This document shows, piece after piece, positions 26,710 through 34,747 of a stretch of 64,000 nt of DNA. The translations under genes and the position numbers were made by a program. Every line of letters starts with the position of its first letter. Position 1 is the first letter of the stretch. The notes under the pieces are model-generated. The model did not search any database. It saw nothing but the letters and a program-made list of their open reading frames with translations, and was not told where the DNA came from. This DNA comes from an uncultured Clostridia bacterium (GTDB lineage: Bacteria; Bacillota; Clostridia; Peptostreptococcales; Anaerovoracaceae): contig CAKQHH010000001.1 in the NCBI GenBank assembly GCA_934234035.1, positions 186,001 to 250,000 on the forward strand. Reading direction: 5' to 3'.

Positions 26710-27099
26710 ATGATTCAAACGGGAATTACTTGCAAAAAAAAGATAACGGTCACTCCGGAGATGACCGCCGCAGCGATGGGAAGCGGCGCGCTGGAGGTGT
26801 TGGCCACCCCATCCATGATTGCGCTGATGGAAGGAACCGCCCAGGAGGCGGTGCAGAGCCTTCTGGAAGACGGTCAGGGAACCGTAGGAACGCGAATTGA
26901 TGTGCGCCACCTGGCGGCCACACCGGTGGGCATGGAAGTGACTTGCACCGCCGAAGTGACGGAGGTGGATCGCCGCCGCATCGTCTTCACCGTAAAGGCA
27001 CAGGATGAAAGAGAAGTAATCGGAGAGGGAACTCACGAACGCTTCGTCATCGACAACGAGAAGTTCTTTGCGAAATGCCGGCATAAACTGGAGAAATAA
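26710..27099 (+). CDS. Hotdog-fold thioesterase, FlK-like
   Basis: The 129-residue protein has the single hotdog domain of the fluoroacetyl-CoA thioesterase FlK family. The three catalytic residues known in FlK (Thr42, Glu50, His76) correspond to T33, E41 and H67 here, in VLATPSMIALMEG and TRIDVRHLAATPVG. FlK homologues outside fluoroacetate producers are common and hydrolyse or buffer various acyl-CoAs; the substrate here is unknown, and fluoroacetate detoxification should not be assumed. GAGG precedes the ATG. Monocistronic between its promoter and a strong terminator. Confidence 0.85.
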   Translation: MIQTGITCKKKITVTPEMTAAAMGSGALEVLATPSMIALMEGTAQEAVQSLLEDGQGTVGTRIDVRHLAATPVGMEVTCTAEVTEVDRRRIVFTVKAQDEREVIGEGTHERFVIDNEKFFAKCRHKLEK

Positions 27100-27105
27100 G
27101 CATTG

Positions 27106-27141
27106 AAAAAGCTGCAGCGCATCGGATGCCTGCAGCTTTTT
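27106..27141 (+). terminator. Terminator after the thioesterase gene
   Basis: Stem AAAAAGCTGCAG paired with CTGCAGCTTTTT, extended by inner GC pairs, followed by T-rich sequence. The A-rich left side makes it potentially bidirectional, serving fba from the other side. Confidence 0.85.
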
Positions 27142-27173
27142 GAATTCATTTTTTGACTGAAGAACTTCGCTTT

Positions 27174-28115
27174 CTATTTCGTTTTGCCGGAGGAACCCAG
27201 AACGTCCACAATCTTATGACGCACCATTGCCTCGATAGCTTCTCTTCCCGCCTTCAGGTACTTTCTCGGATCGAAGTCCGCCGGATTCTCGGTCAGATAT
27301 TTCCGAACGGTTCCGGTCATCGCCAGACGAATATCGGAATCGATGTTAATCTTGCACACAGCGGAGCGAGCCGCCTCTCTCAGCTGGTCTTCCGGTACGC
27401 CCAGTGCGCCCGGCATGTTTCCGCCGTATTCGTTAATCATCTGTACGTATTCCTGCGGTACCGAGGATGCACCGTGAAGAACGATTGGGAATCCCGGCAG
27501 TCTCTTTTCACATTCGTGAAGCACGTCGAAACGCAGCTGCGGGTTCGTTCCCGGCTTGAACTTGTATGCACCGTGGCTGGTGCCGATTGCAATCGCCAGG
27601 GAATCACATCCGGTGCGGGTGACGAATTCTTCCACCTCTTCCGGATGGGTGTAGGAAGACTCTTCCGCAGATACTTTTACTTCGTCTTCAATTCCGGCCA
27701 AAGTGCCCAGTTCCGCTTCTACCACAACGCCGTATTTGTGAGCGTAGTCCACGACCTCTTTCGTAATCGCGATGTTCTCTTCAAAAGGCTTTGAAGAAGC
27801 ATCAATCATTACAGAGGTGAATCCGCCGTCGATGCAGGATTTGCAGGTCTCAAAATCCGGACCGTGATCCAGGTGAAGTGCAATTGGAATATCCGGGCAT
27901 TCCTTCACTGCCGCCTCCACCAGCTTCATCAGGTATGTGTGATTTGCGTAAGTTCTTGCGCCTCTGGATACCTGAAGAATTACCGGAGAATTCTCCTTCT
28001 TGCAGGCTTCCGTAATTGCCTGCACAATCTCCATATTATTTACATTAAACGCGCCAATTGCATATCCACCGTCATACGCCTTTCGGAACATTTCAGTGGT
28101 CGTAACAAGTGCCAT
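27174..28115 (-). CDS. fba: Class II fructose-bisphosphate aldolase
   Basis: Zinc-dependent aldolase of glycolysis and gluconeogenesis, interconverting fructose 1,6-bisphosphate with the two triose phosphates. Motifs: GAFNVNNMEIVQA, the zinc-site HLDHGPDFETCKSCIDGGF (histidines near residue 82), EAELGTLAG, and IGTSHGAYKF. The 313-residue length is that of the standard class IIA/B enzyme. The ATG at 28115 follows GGGAGG. It is alone between its promoter and the shared terminator at 27106-27141. Confidence 0.95.
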   Translation of the reverse strand: MALVTTTEMFRKAYDGGYAIGAFNVNNMEIVQAITEACKKENSPVILQVSRGARTYANHTYLMKLVEAAVKECPDIPIALHLDHGPDFETCKSCIDGGFTSVMIDASSKPFEENIAITKEVVDYAHKYGVVVEAELGTLAGIEDEVKVSAEESSYTHPEEVEEFVTRTGCDSLAIAIGTSHGAYKFKPGTNPQLRFDVLHECEKRLPGFPIVLHGASSVPQEYVQMINEYGGNMPGALGVPEDQLREAARSAVCKINIDSDIRLAMTGTVRKYLTENPADFDPRKYLKAGREAIEAMVRHKIVDVLGSSGKTK

Positions 28116-28177
28116 ATTAATACCTCCCATTCAACCTATCGGTTAATTTTGTGAAAATAACATTTCATGCTCCCGAC

Positions 28178-28183
28178 ATTATA
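28178..28183 (-). promoter_or_regulatory. Extended -10 promoter of fba
   Basis: Minus-strand TATAAT preceded by TGT (extended -10), with no convincing -35; leader about 55 nt. Confidence 0.5.
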
Positions 28184-28210
28184 ACATAAAATCTCAGAAA
28201 TAAACACTCA

Positions 28211-29431
28211 TTAGAGGCCATCCTCTAGTTGTTTTCCGATTTTTTCCATGGTAATGTTCTGAGCCTGCTCTTCTTTCTCCTTCTTCATTGCCTTTCGGTC
28301 TCGGGCATAATTCTTCTTCGCCCGCTTATATTTGGCCTCCAGCTTCAGCGCCTTGTTGTAGCTGACCCGGTCCCGCATGATTTCCGACGGCTTGTTGGTG
28401 GCAAAGTACGCACAGCCGGTTTCGGTAAAAGCCAGTCCTTCGAATTCCCGGCAGCCGCCGAATTTGATGCACTGCACATCCGCCGGCGTCACCCGGTGCC
28501 GACTCAGCTTGCCCGCCGGTACCGTGAGCATTTCTCCGTCCGCCACTACGTACAGCCGGTCGTTCACCGGGTTGTAGCCAAAGGTCTGGCAGAGGTTTCC
28601 CGGTGGATACCGAAGTCCCTGGTTGATCATGCGGAATGTCACGCGGTTCCCCTGAATCCGCCCCTTGTAGAACCGAATGGTCCCCGCAGACACCCAGTTG
28701 CTGCCGGTGCTTCGGGTATAGGTCCAGCAATTCCCATCCTTATCAAAGGTAAAGGTCGGCGGGAAGACGATGGTGGAACCAAAGCGGAAATGAATTTCCT
28801 TCTCCACCTCCATGGTTTTGGGATTCACCCGAACCAGCGTGGTGTTGAGCACCTTTGTTTCCCGCACGTACCAAAGCTCGTGGCTCTTCGGGTTATACGC
28901 CAGCGTCTGCCCGTGACCGGTGACAATCTCCGGTCCTGCTTTTATTGCTCCGGTATCCTTGGACCCGGCGGCCTTCTTTTTCCAGAAGCGAGACAGATCG
29001 ATCCGGTAAATCCGCCCGGTCCGGGAATTGTCGCTTCCGCTCTTGTAGGAAGACATCACCCAAGCGGTCTTCCCGTCCGGCGAAACGGCGATGCTCTGCG
29101 GGTTCGGAATCTCCGTGTACAGCAGGGACCGAAACTGCATGGACGGACCGGAAACGGAATTTAACTCTTGGCTGCTGGTATAGGCGTGCCCGTACCCGGT
29201 CATGGTTTCGTTGGCGTTGTTCACCGTATCATATATCGAGGTGTCGTAAGGCTGAAGCGCCATCCCGCTCTGATGGATCACTTCAGCGCCGTAGGCCTTG
29301 CGGCCGGAAAGAAGGAGCATCATTCCTAAAAACAAAATGACGGCACCCCGAAGTTTCCGGCGATGCTTTTTTCTATTTTCTCCGGAACCGGATGGCCAGT
29401 TTCTTTCCGGATAACATAATCCGATCTCCAT
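28211..29431 (-). CDS. Secreted beta-propeller-like protein, unknown function
   Basis: I cannot assign a family firmly. A basic N-terminus is followed by a hydrophobic helix (about residues 29-43, GAVILFLGMMLLLSG) and a likely signal peptidase site at AYGA. The body shows propeller-like repeats: SIAVSPDGKTAWVMSSY, TGRIYRIDLSRF, HGQTLAYNPKSHELWYV, TFTFDKDGNCWTYT. This recalls helveticin-J-type or SMP-30-type propellers, a weak impression only. The C-terminus (from residue 355) is a charged coiled coil. The ATG at 29431, behind GGGAGGTGA, overlaps the previous gene by 59 bp, so the two are expressed together. Confidence 0.65.
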   Translation of the reverse strand: MEIGLCYPERNWPSGSGENRKKHRRKLRGAVILFLGMMLLLSGRKAYGAEVIHQSGMALQPYDTSIYDTVNNANETMTGYGHAYTSSQELNSVSGPSMQFRSLLYTEIPNPQSIAVSPDGKTAWVMSSYKSGSDNSRTGRIYRIDLSRFWKKKAAGSKDTGAIKAGPEIVTGHGQTLAYNPKSHELWYVRETKVLNTTLVRVNPKTMEVEKEIHFRFGSTIVFPPTFTFDKDGNCWTYTRSTGSNWVSAGTIRFYKGRIQGNRVTFRMINQGLRYPPGNLCQTFGYNPVNDRLYVVADGEMLTVPAGKLSRHRVTPADVQCIKFGGCREFEGLAFTETGCAYFATNKPSEIMRDRVSYNKALKLEAKYKRAKKNYARDRKAMKKEKEEQAQNITMEKIGKQLEDGL

Positions 29432-30521
29432 TCTCCAGGGTCACCTCCCTTCCTTTCTTGTAATTATCTACCGCATAGTAGCCGTATCCGCAGTGGTATT
29501 CAAAGCGCACCTTGGCATCGGAATGGCGGAGGCAGGTAATAATTCCCTCTCCGGTTCGCTTTCCGGTGACGTACTTACCCGCCGGAAGATCTTCTCCCAC
29601 CACGTAGCAGTCCCGCTCGTCCTTCTTCAGCTCCGCTTGAGACAACAGATAGGATTTCGCGTTCTTTGCATCCTTCGCCGGTGCTTCCGCGCTCTTGCGG
29701 ATTTTCTCCGGAACCTTCCAGTCCGCAGATTCCAGCTTATTATAGTCCGTAAACTTTATACGGATGGTGCAGGTTTCGGCTTTTTTGCCGTTGCGCTGAA
29801 CCTTCAGGTTATTTCCCTCAATTTGCAATAACCGATGGGAAAACTTGCCGAACACGTAGCAGAACTCCCCTTCGGTAATTTCGGTGTTCGCCTCATCTCT
29901 CAGCAGCGGAGCAATGGGACTCACCCCCTCTCGTTCTGCCGGTATCCGTACTTCGTAGCCTCGGTCGGTCTTGGCAAAAGCGCTGTTCTGTAAAACATCT
30001 TTGTTTAGATTCAGAAGGGTTTGAACATCCGACACTTGATTTGCTTGATTTTCCTTCCGGCTCCACCCGGAACTCTTCCGGGAATACAAAACTTTCTGTT
30101 TCGCATCGTAATAGCTCAGCGTCTTGAAGGAGGATGTTTTTCCGTTCAGGGTCACCTTGGTGGTTCGGTTGATTTTCGCCCCGCCTCCCCCCTGTTTCAT
30201 TTTAACGCGAATCTGAACGGGGCATTTCTCCGCGGCGGATTTCTTTTTTTGTGAGAACGCGAGGTCCTTGGATGAGATCTCCAGCTCGGTCTTTAAGGAC
30301 ATGTCCTGTACGCAGGATGTAATTCGGCGGGAGCGCTGGGCCGCCATCTGAAACATGGCCGTTCCGTCTCGCGGTACAAAGAACAGAACGTAGAAGGCCA
30401 CCACCAGTCCGATCAGCAGCACGTCCAGAAGCATCAGGCGCCGCTGGCGGCGAGATAAGGAGCGAAGCCCGGCGGTGATTTTCGATTTGAATCCGTGCAG
30501 TTTCTTTTTCAATTCCGCCAT
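29373..30521 (-). CDS. Membrane-anchored extracytoplasmic protein, unknown function
   Basis: The 382-residue product has a basic cytoplasmic N-terminus (KKKLHGFKSKITAGLRSLSR), one membrane helix (about residues 29-51, LLDVLLIGLVVAFYVLFFV), and an extracellular part. The C-terminal ~75 residues (YVVGEDLPAGKYVTGK, then VTLENGDRIMLSG) resemble the small G-D-x-PAG-xY beta domain found repeatedly in Firmicute surface and lipoproteins. Start: ATG at 30521 preceded by AAAGGAGG. Its final 59 bp overlap the start of the propeller-like gene in another frame. The pair probably forms one envelope module; no role can be named. Confidence 0.7.
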   Translation of the reverse strand: MAELKKKLHGFKSKITAGLRSLSRRQRRLMLLDVLLIGLVVAFYVLFFVPRDGTAMFQMAAQRSRRITSCVQDMSLKTELEISSKDLAFSQKKKSAAEKCPVQIRVKMKQGGGGAKINRTTKVTLNGKTSSFKTLSYYDAKQKVLYSRKSSGWSRKENQANQVSDVQTLLNLNKDVLQNSAFAKTDRGYEVRIPAEREGVSPIAPLLRDEANTEITEGEFCYVFGKFSHRLLQIEGNNLKVQRNGKKAETCTIRIKFTDYNKLESADWKVPEKIRKSAEAPAKDAKNAKSYLLSQAELKKDERDCYVVGEDLPAGKYVTGKRTGEGIITCLRHSDAKVRFEYHCGYGYYAVDNYKKGREVTLENGDRIMLSGKKLAIRFRRK

Positions 30522-30591
30522 GATTTCCTCCTTTCTGAAGCGCATAAAAATATCTTTTAATTATACCACAGCGAGAAAAGTCCGCAATAGC

Positions 30592-30622
30592 AAAGGCACC
30601 GGCCGAGTTTGCCGATGCCTTT
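30592..30622 (-). terminator. Probable terminator after the C_GCAxxG_C_C gene
   Basis: Hairpin AAAGGCA/TGCCTTT with an inner CGGC/GCCG stem. The minus-strand tail is weak (TTTGC); the plus-strand side carries the long T run. Confidence 0.45.
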
Positions 30623-30654
30623 TTTCAATAAAATTTATTGGTTAACTTGATGTG

Positions 30655-31110
30655 CTACACCCTTTTCACGTCGCATTCCCGCTCCATAATTTTGGCAAAG
30701 GAATCCACTACCGACAGGACGATGCCAATGCAGTGCTTTTTCCGTGCCGGATCCTTGAAGCTGTAATCCTGAATCAAGGTTGGACAGATGGTGGTTTCGT
30801 ATTTTTCGATGACATCATCGTTCAATTCCCGAACCAGGCTGCAGCATTTCTGAAACTTCGGATCTCCCGGAACGGTTCGTCCGAAAACTTTGCCCAGGCA
30901 CATGGTGGCTCCTGCAACGGCGCCGCACACATTTCCGCCATCTCCAAATCCGAACGGGAAACCGGTGCTCATGGCGATGGCATCCTCCGAAATACCCAGG
31001 TCGTAGTACTTGTTCAGAATGTACACCAATGTCTCCGAGCACATGTACCCTCCGGTAAATGCACCTACCGCTTTCTCTCTTAAATCATCCATATTTACTT
31101 CCGAAACCAT
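30655..31110 (-). CDS. C_GCAxxG_C_C family (redox-type cysteine-rich) protein
   Basis: The 151-residue product carries the defining cysteine pattern of this poorly known family: MCSETLVYI, then GGNVCGAVAGATMCLG, CCSLVREL and later cysteines (TICPTLI, KHCIG). The spaced cysteines may bind metal or do thiol redox chemistry; family members are common in anaerobes. The ATG at 31110 follows AAAGGAG. It comes 34 bp after a nitroreductase gene in the same direction, suggesting a joint redox function. Actual substrate is unknown. Confidence 0.8.
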   Translation of the reverse strand: MVSEVNMDDLREKAVGAFTGGYMCSETLVYILNKYYDLGISEDAIAMSTGFPFGFGDGGNVCGAVAGATMCLGKVFGRTVPGDPKFQKCCSLVRELNDDVIEKYETTICPTLIQDYSFKDPARKKHCIGIVLSVVDSFAKIMERECDVKRV

Positions 31111-31144
31111 AATATTCTCCTTTTTCTCAAGCAACATCCGCTCT

Positions 31145-31660
31145 CTACAGCTCGTGAACGATTTCGTCCATGTCCTTAGACTCCATATGCCTCAAAGCCG
31201 GTTCTACGCCATCTTCTGCATATCCCATCGGAATCAATACCACCGGATGGATATGCTCCTGAATCTTCAATCCGCTGTTGATCTTCTTTGGATTGAAATG
31301 TGCCACCCAGCAGGATGCGATGCCCTCTTCCCATGCTGCCAGAATCATTTCATCCGCAACGATGGATGCATCGATTTCGCCCGAGTCGATGGTCGGGTCA
31401 AACGGATTGTGCCACACTTCGTTCTGATCGTAGCATACCACCAGAACGGTCGGTGCTCCGTATCTGCACTTAGTCGCAGCGTCGATAGCGGTCAATGCCT
31501 CCTTGCTCTTGCAGACAAAAATGCGCTGTGGCTGAAGATTCTTTGCCGTCGGTGCTGCCTTTGCCGCTTCCAGAATGTGTTCCAGCTTCTCCGGTTCAAT
31601 CGGCTGATCTTTGAATTTCCGAACCGAGAAACGGTTTTTAATTACTGTTAATACTCCCAT
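31145..31660 (-). CDS. Nitroreductase family protein
   Basis: FMN-dependent oxidoreductase of the nitroreductase superfamily. The 171-residue protein starts with the family FMN-binding opening VIKNRFSVRKFKDQPIEPEKL, continues with AAPTAKNLQPQRIFV, and has MILAAWEEGIASCWVAHF and the C-terminal HPVVLIPMGYAEDG segment. It is one of the short versions lacking extra insertions. GGGAGG precedes the ATG. Substrate (quinone, nitro compound, enone or other) cannot be told. It is followed by the cysteine-rich family gene. Confidence 0.9.
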   Translation of the reverse strand: MGVLTVIKNRFSVRKFKDQPIEPEKLEHILEAAKAAPTAKNLQPQRIFVCKSKEALTAIDAATKCRYGAPTVLVVCYDQNEVWHNPFDPTIDSGEIDASIVADEMILAAWEEGIASCWVAHFNPKKINSGLKIQEHIHPVVLIPMGYAEDGVEPALRHMESKDMDEIVHEL

Positions 31661-31808
31661 GACGTTCCTCCCAAAATTCTTTTAAATTGACTCCACTCAA
31701 TTACTTTGAAATTTGTGTTTTACAACTTGATTGTACACTATTCGCGAAAAAAAGAGTAACAAATTTTTCGTTTTTCTGCTTTTTCCTCCGTACATGAGAA
31801 TGCAAAAA

Positions 31809-31846
31809 AGGAAGCGAGGCTTCCGCACTGGCTGTGCGAAAGCCTC
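31809..31846 (-). terminator. Intrinsic terminator after putP
   Basis: Thirteen-base stem GAGGCTTCCGCAC (31816-31828) paired with GTGCGAAAGCCTC (31834-31846), one G-U pair, continuing on the minus strand into GCTTCCTTTTTT. It lies 22 bp past the stop. Confidence 0.85.
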
Positions 31847-31867
31847 CTTCCCTCAAGGATTGGGACA

Positions 31868-33382
31868 TCACTTGTCTAATCTGATACCTTCGATTGCATT
31901 ATCGAAAATGGTCTTGACATCCTCATCCGGTTCGCCGGTTGCCTTTGCAACGATTACGGCAACAACTGCACTTGCAATGAATCCCGGAACGATTTCGTAT
32001 ACTCCGGTGGAGTGCAGGAGCAGCAGCCATCCGATATCTACAACGAATCCGGTAATAACACCGGCGATGGCGCCCTTGTAGTTAAAGTTTCTCCAGAATA
32101 AGGACAGCAGGATGGTCGGTCCAAAGGCCGATCCAAATGCACCCCAGGCATTTTCAACCAGGTTCATAATTGCCTGTGCTCCGGATCCCTTCGAGCTTGC
32201 GATAACGAATGCGATAACTGCGATAACGACAACGACGATTCTTCCAACCATCAGGGTTTCCTTCTCTGTTGCGTCCTTCCGAATCAGCGGCTTATACAAG
32301 TCGGATGTGAAGGAACTGGATGCAACCAGAAGCTGAGAGTCTGCGGTAGAAATGGATGCGGCGATAATCGCTGCCAGAAGCAGTCCGGAAATTGCTGCCG
32401 GGAAGTACTTCCGTGCCATTACCATGAATACCGTCTTCTGTGCGCCAATCGGAAGCAGTTCATCTGCAATCAGCATTCTGCCGAAGTATGCAATCAGTAC
32501 GGCGGATCCCAGAGAAATCAGAACCCAGATAATTGCAACGATGGAAGATTTCTTAATCATCGAAGGCTTCTCGATGGACATGAACCGTACCAATACGTGC
32601 GGCATACCAAAGTATCCAAGTCCCCAGCCCAGTCCGGAAATAATATCCTTCCAGCTAGCGTCGAATAATCCGGTACCGAATACGCAGGTGACCATCTCGC
32701 CGGATGCATCCTTGTATTCATATACGTTGTTCAGAAGACTGGTATCCAGATTCTGCTTCGTTGCTACGATTACAATCGGAACGGCCATCAATGCGGCCAT
32801 CATCAAAAGTCCCTGGAAGAAGTCTGTCCAGCATACGGCTTTAAATCCACCGAAGAAGGTGTAGAACACGATAACCAGTGCGAATATCGTCATCGTCACC
32901 TTTGCACTGACACCCGGGAACAGCATCTCGAATACGGATGTGCCGGCTACATATGCCGATGCGACGTAGATGGTGTAGCACACCAGGAAGATTACCGCAC
33001 AGATTACCTGCAGTGTTTTCGATGAAGTCGCGAACCGGTTGGACAAATACTGCGGTAATGTAATCGCATCACCTGCGGCTAAGGAGAATGTTCTCAATCT
33101 CTTTGCACAGAATATCCAGTTCGCTGCAGTTCCCAGTGCCAAGCCGATTCCAATCCACATCTGACCGAAACCAAATGCCAGAATGGAACCCGGCAGGCCC
33201 ATCAACAACCACGCAGACATGTCCGATGCCTGCGCCGAGAGTGCCGTTACCCACGGTCCCATCTCTCTGCCACCCAGGAAGAAGTCTTCCTGGTCTTTGT
33301 TTGCTCCGTTAAAGTAGAATATCAACGCGACGCCCATTAGTATCACGAAGTATCCTAAGAATGTGATTAATTCCCAATTCAT
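31868..33382 (-). CDS. putP: Sodium/proline symporter PutP
   Basis: Sodium:solute symporter family protein of 504 residues and about 13 membrane helices that imports proline with Na+. Characteristic segments are FFLGGREMGPWVTALSAQASDMSAWLLMG (split across residues about 38-66), YTIYVASAYVAGTSVFE, and FFGGFKAVCWTDFFQG. The Na+-site residues of the family lie in these helices. The ATG at 33382 follows GAGAGG. It is monocistronic with a good promoter flanked by an inverted repeat, suggesting substrate or nitrogen control. A sodium gradient from the V-ATPase encoded at 56.7-63.8 kb could energise it. Confidence 0.92.
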   Translation of the reverse strand: MNWELITFLGYFVILMGVALIFYFNGANKDQEDFFLGGREMGPWVTALSAQASDMSAWLLMGLPGSILAFGFGQMWIGIGLALGTAANWIFCAKRLRTFSLAAGDAITLPQYLSNRFATSSKTLQVICAVIFLVCYTIYVASAYVAGTSVFEMLFPGVSAKVTMTIFALVIVFYTFFGGFKAVCWTDFFQGLLMMAALMAVPIVIVATKQNLDTSLLNNVYEYKDASGEMVTCVFGTGLFDASWKDIISGLGWGLGYFGMPHVLVRFMSIEKPSMIKKSSIVAIIWVLISLGSAVLIAYFGRMLIADELLPIGAQKTVFMVMARKYFPAAISGLLLAAIIAASISTADSQLLVASSSFTSDLYKPLIRKDATEKETLMVGRIVVVVIAVIAFVIASSKGSGAQAIMNLVENAWGAFGSAFGPTILLSLFWRNFNYKGAIAGVITGFVVDIGWLLLLHSTGVYEIVPGFIASAVVAVIVAKATGEPDEDVKTIFDNAIEGIRLDK

Positions 33383-33456
33383 GACAATCCTCTCTTTCAA
33401 CTGTAGAAGAAAATTTTATAGATGTATGTCCCACTGTGATCTTCTACCTATTTCAT

Positions 33457-33506
33457 AGTGACCATATCCTTTAAATCTATTATAGTCACTTTAAACAAGT
33501 ATACAA
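33457..33506 (-). promoter_or_regulatory. putP promoter with flanking inverted repeat
   Basis: Minus-strand TTGTAT (33501-33506), 16-bp spacer, TATAAT (33479-33484). An inverted repeat AGTGACTAT/ATGGTCACT (33482-33490 and 33457-33465, 8 of 9 positions) brackets the -10 and start point, a plausible operator. The rest of the 33401-33814 gap is AT-rich and holds the argC promoter and leader; I see no gene in it. Confidence 0.6.
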
Positions 33507-33656
33507 GTCTTTTTTTGGTTCACATGCACTTTCCGCATAACAGGCATTGTATCCATGAACGCTTGTAGCATTTTTAACATTGTATTGTTTTATTTGATTG
33601 TTCGCAAAAATATACTCTATATTCCTTTAAATTCAAGCATTTCGACGCTTTTACCC

Positions 33657-33685
33657 TTGACTTATTTCCAGAAAAGAGCGATAAT
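33657..33685 (+). promoter_or_regulatory. Promoter of argC-argJ-argD
   Basis: TTGACT (33657-33662), 17-bp spacer, GATAAT (33680-33685). The leader of about 120 nt contains AT-rich sequence (CATATTTATTTA) that could hold ArgR half-sites and a small hairpin TACCC/GGGTA at 33721-33738. Regulation by arginine is inferred. Confidence 0.5.
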
Positions 33686-33814
33686 ATCTGCATATTTATT
33701 TATATTTCTGTATTTTTATTTACCCATTCTTTCGGGTACTTACATAATGCGGAACGGCAATCCGGGACGATGCTGCTCACTGCATGAGAATTTATAAAGG
33801 AAGGTATACTAGAG

Positions 33815-34747
33815 ATGACAAAAGTATTTATCGACGGCAGCTACGGAACCACCGGGCTGCGCATTCATCAGCGGCTGCAAAGCCGAAGGGATTTGGAACT
33901 GATTTCGATTCCCTATGAAGAACGTCACAGCGAATCGGCACGGCGGAAGGCCTATGAAGAAGCGGATTTTGTTTTTATGTGCCTGCCGGATGCCGCCGCC
34001 AAAGAAGCGGTGCCCATGGCCAAGACCTGCCACACCCGCGTGATTGATGCCTCTACCGCCCACCGCACGGCAGATGGATGGGTCTACGGTTTTCCGGAAA
34101 TCAGCGGCGCCGAAGCAATTGAGGCGGCTCCCCTGGTGGCCAATCCGGGCTGCCATGCCAGCGGCGTCAATGCCTTGATCTATCCCCTGATTCAGAACGG
34201 GATTCTCTCTCCGGCACAGAAGCTTCAATGCTTCAGCCTCACCGGCTATTCCGGCGGCGGTAAAAAAATGATCGGCGAATACGAAAGCGGCCACCGGGAC
34301 GCGCTGTTGGATGCCCCGCGGATGTACGGGCTTTCCCAGCAGCACAAACACCTTCCGGAAATCGCTGCCCTGAACGGTTTAGAGTGCGCCCCGATTTTCT
34401 GCCCGATTGTGTCCGACTATTACTGCGGAATGGAAACCATCATTCCCCTCTTCGGTTCCGATATTCACGGCACCATGGCGGACATCCGGAATACGTACCG
34501 GGAATTCTACACCGGTCCTCTGGTGTATTATAAGGAAGACGCCGATGAAAACGGCTTCGCTTCTGCCAACACCATGAGCGGCCGAGATGACATGGAGTTG
34601 TCACTTTACGGGAATCCGGACCGCATGTTGCTGGTCGCTCGCTTCGATAACCTGGGAAAAGGCGCCTCCGGATCCGCCATTCAGAACCTGAATCTGATGA
34701 TGGGCGCTCCGGAAACCACCGGCTTGGTGTTGGGAGGTGACCGATAA
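33815..34747 (+). CDS. argC: N-acetyl-gamma-glutamyl-phosphate reductase, short (type 2) form
   Basis: Third step of arginine biosynthesis: NADPH-dependent reduction of N-acetylglutamyl phosphate to the semialdehyde. The 310-residue product is the shorter argC class. It has the dinucleotide-binding start VFIDGSYGTTGLRIHQRL and the catalytic cysteine C113 in VANPGCHASG; GYSGGGKKMI follows. AAGGAAGG lies before the ATG. It overlaps argJ by one base (TAATG), so the two are translationally coupled. Confidence 0.93.
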   Translation: MTKVFIDGSYGTTGLRIHQRLQSRRDLELISIPYEERHSESARRKAYEEADFVFMCLPDAAAKEAVPMAKTCHTRVIDASTAHRTADGWVYGFPEISGAEAIEAAPLVANPGCHASGVNALIYPLIQNGILSPAQKLQCFSLTGYSGGGKKMIGEYESGHRDALLDAPRMYGLSQQHKHLPEIAALNGLECAPIFCPIVSDYYCGMETIIPLFGSDIHGTMADIRNTYREFYTGPLVYYKEDADENGFASANTMSGRDDMELSLYGNPDRMLLVARFDNLGKGASGSAIQNLNLMMGAPETTGLVLGGDR

